Below are positions 13,653 through 13,982 of a stretch of DNA of 13,982 nt, piece after piece. Position 1 is the stretch's first letter, and each line of letters begins with the position of its first letter. The notes beneath the pieces were generated by a model. It saw only the letters and a program-made list of their open reading frames with translations. It searched no databases and was not told where the DNA came from. The stretch comes from JBBECJ01 sp041751795 (GTDB taxonomy: Bacteria > Chloroflexota > Chloroflexia > Thermomicrobiales > CFX8): assembly GCA_041751795.1 (NCBI GenBank), contig JBGSWU010000164.1:1-13982 (forward strand), read 5' to 3'. Both the position numbers and the translations under genes were made by a program.

Positions 13653-13982
13653 TTAATCCTCCATCGTCATCCCCAACGCCTGCTCGACCTCGACCGTATG
13701 GTTCACCGAATGATGACCACCACTACCAGCCAGCATGTCGCCGAGCGCGACCTCGCCGCCGCGTGGCGATGGGAGCATCGTTTCCAATGCTCCGTCGGGC
13801 AGTTCACTCACACTCTTGATCAACGCCTCATGTACCTGGCGGAACTCCTGGAGCAATTCATCACGGCTGCGGCCGGCGCGCTCAGCGACGATCGATTGGT
13901 TCCAGTCGTTGACATTGAATCCACTCATGTCTGGCGGGGTGGTTGTCGTCGCCAGGCTAAGTATCATCTGATGTCCCGCCGC
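13653..13982 (-). CDS. DinB-like protein, 3' part only
   Basis: The gene is cut off at the right edge; its reading frame is open to base 13982, so 109 residues are seen. The visible part (GHQMILSLATTTTPPDM, then a WNQSIVAERAGRSRDELLQEFRQVHEALIK helix, and AGSGGHHSVNHTVEVEQALGM) fits a four-helix DinB/DUF1706-type (ClbS-like) protein. His residues in GHHSVNH could be metal ligands; the region upstream, where a first His would lie, is off the window. The ATG at 13967 falls inside this conserved first segment and is probably not the start. Some DinB-fold proteins are thiol-dependent isomerases of aromatic ring-cleavage products, which would suit coupling to the hydratase, but this is inference and other DinB roles are as likely. 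Confidence 0.65.
   Translation of the reverse strand, partial: AAGHQMILSLATTTTPPDMSGFNVNDWNQSIVAERAGRSRDELLQEFRQVHEALIKSVSELPDGALETMLPSPRGGEVALGDMLAGSGGHHSVNHTVEVEQALGMTMED
13658..13662 (-). promoter_or_regulatory. Ribosome binding site of the hydratase inside the DinB-like gene
   Basis: GGAGG ends seven bases before ATG 13650 and lies within the last codons of the upstream gene, whose TAA is two bases from the ATG. This spacing indicates translational coupling. Confidence 0.75.

Overview
The window (about 60% G+C, non-overlapping short-gap genes, a mix of ATG and GTG starts with GGAGG-type ribosome sites) reads as ordinary bacterial chromosome. The gene complement (M20 amidohydrolases, a DinB-like protein coupled to a 2-oxopent-4-enoate hydratase-like enzyme, an unusual PrxQ-like peroxiredoxin, a CheB/CheR/histidine-kinase fusion, short inverted intergenic repeats) suggests a Chloroflexota bacterium near Thermomicrobia. 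That placement is inference from gene style, not a database match.

Layout: (1) 1-467, the start of an AbgB-like M20 amidohydrolase on the minus strand, running off the left edge. (2) 468-1008, no gene; it holds a roughly 300-bp element bounded by inverted repeats (592-891). (3) 1009-2013, an APH-type phosphotransferase/kinase. (4) 2042-7234, a signalling island: a 1097-residue CheB-CheR-PAS-coiled coil-PAS-histidine kinase fusion (minus), a stand-alone CheB-type methylesterase with a Cys/His C-terminal module (plus), divergent from it, and an XRE regulator (minus) converging on the CheB gene. No receptor, CheA, CheW or response regulator is present, so partners must lie elsewhere. (5) 7235-7532, a gene-poor leader with a promoter/operator candidate for the XRE gene and several palindromes. 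(6) 7533-9688, plus strand: an M20 dipeptidase, a 131-residue protein of unknown function and a 41-residue single-span membrane protein, separated by two strong hairpins. (7) 9626-10639, an EamA/DMT transporter on the minus strand whose 3' end overlaps the small membrane gene. (8) 10793-11934, plus strand: a protein of unknown function and a peroxiredoxin. (9) 11935-13982, minus strand: two proteins of unknown function, the FAH/MhpD-family hydratase and, at the right edge, a DinB-like protein translationally coupled to the hydratase.

No rRNA, tRNA, CRISPR array, transposase, integrase or phage gene was seen. The most notable features are the split chemosensory-type signalling island, the peroxiredoxin with a 15-residue insertion and a non-canonical residue beside its peroxidatic cysteine, the unlisted 41-residue membrane protein with its preceding hairpin, and the inverted-repeat element at 592-891.
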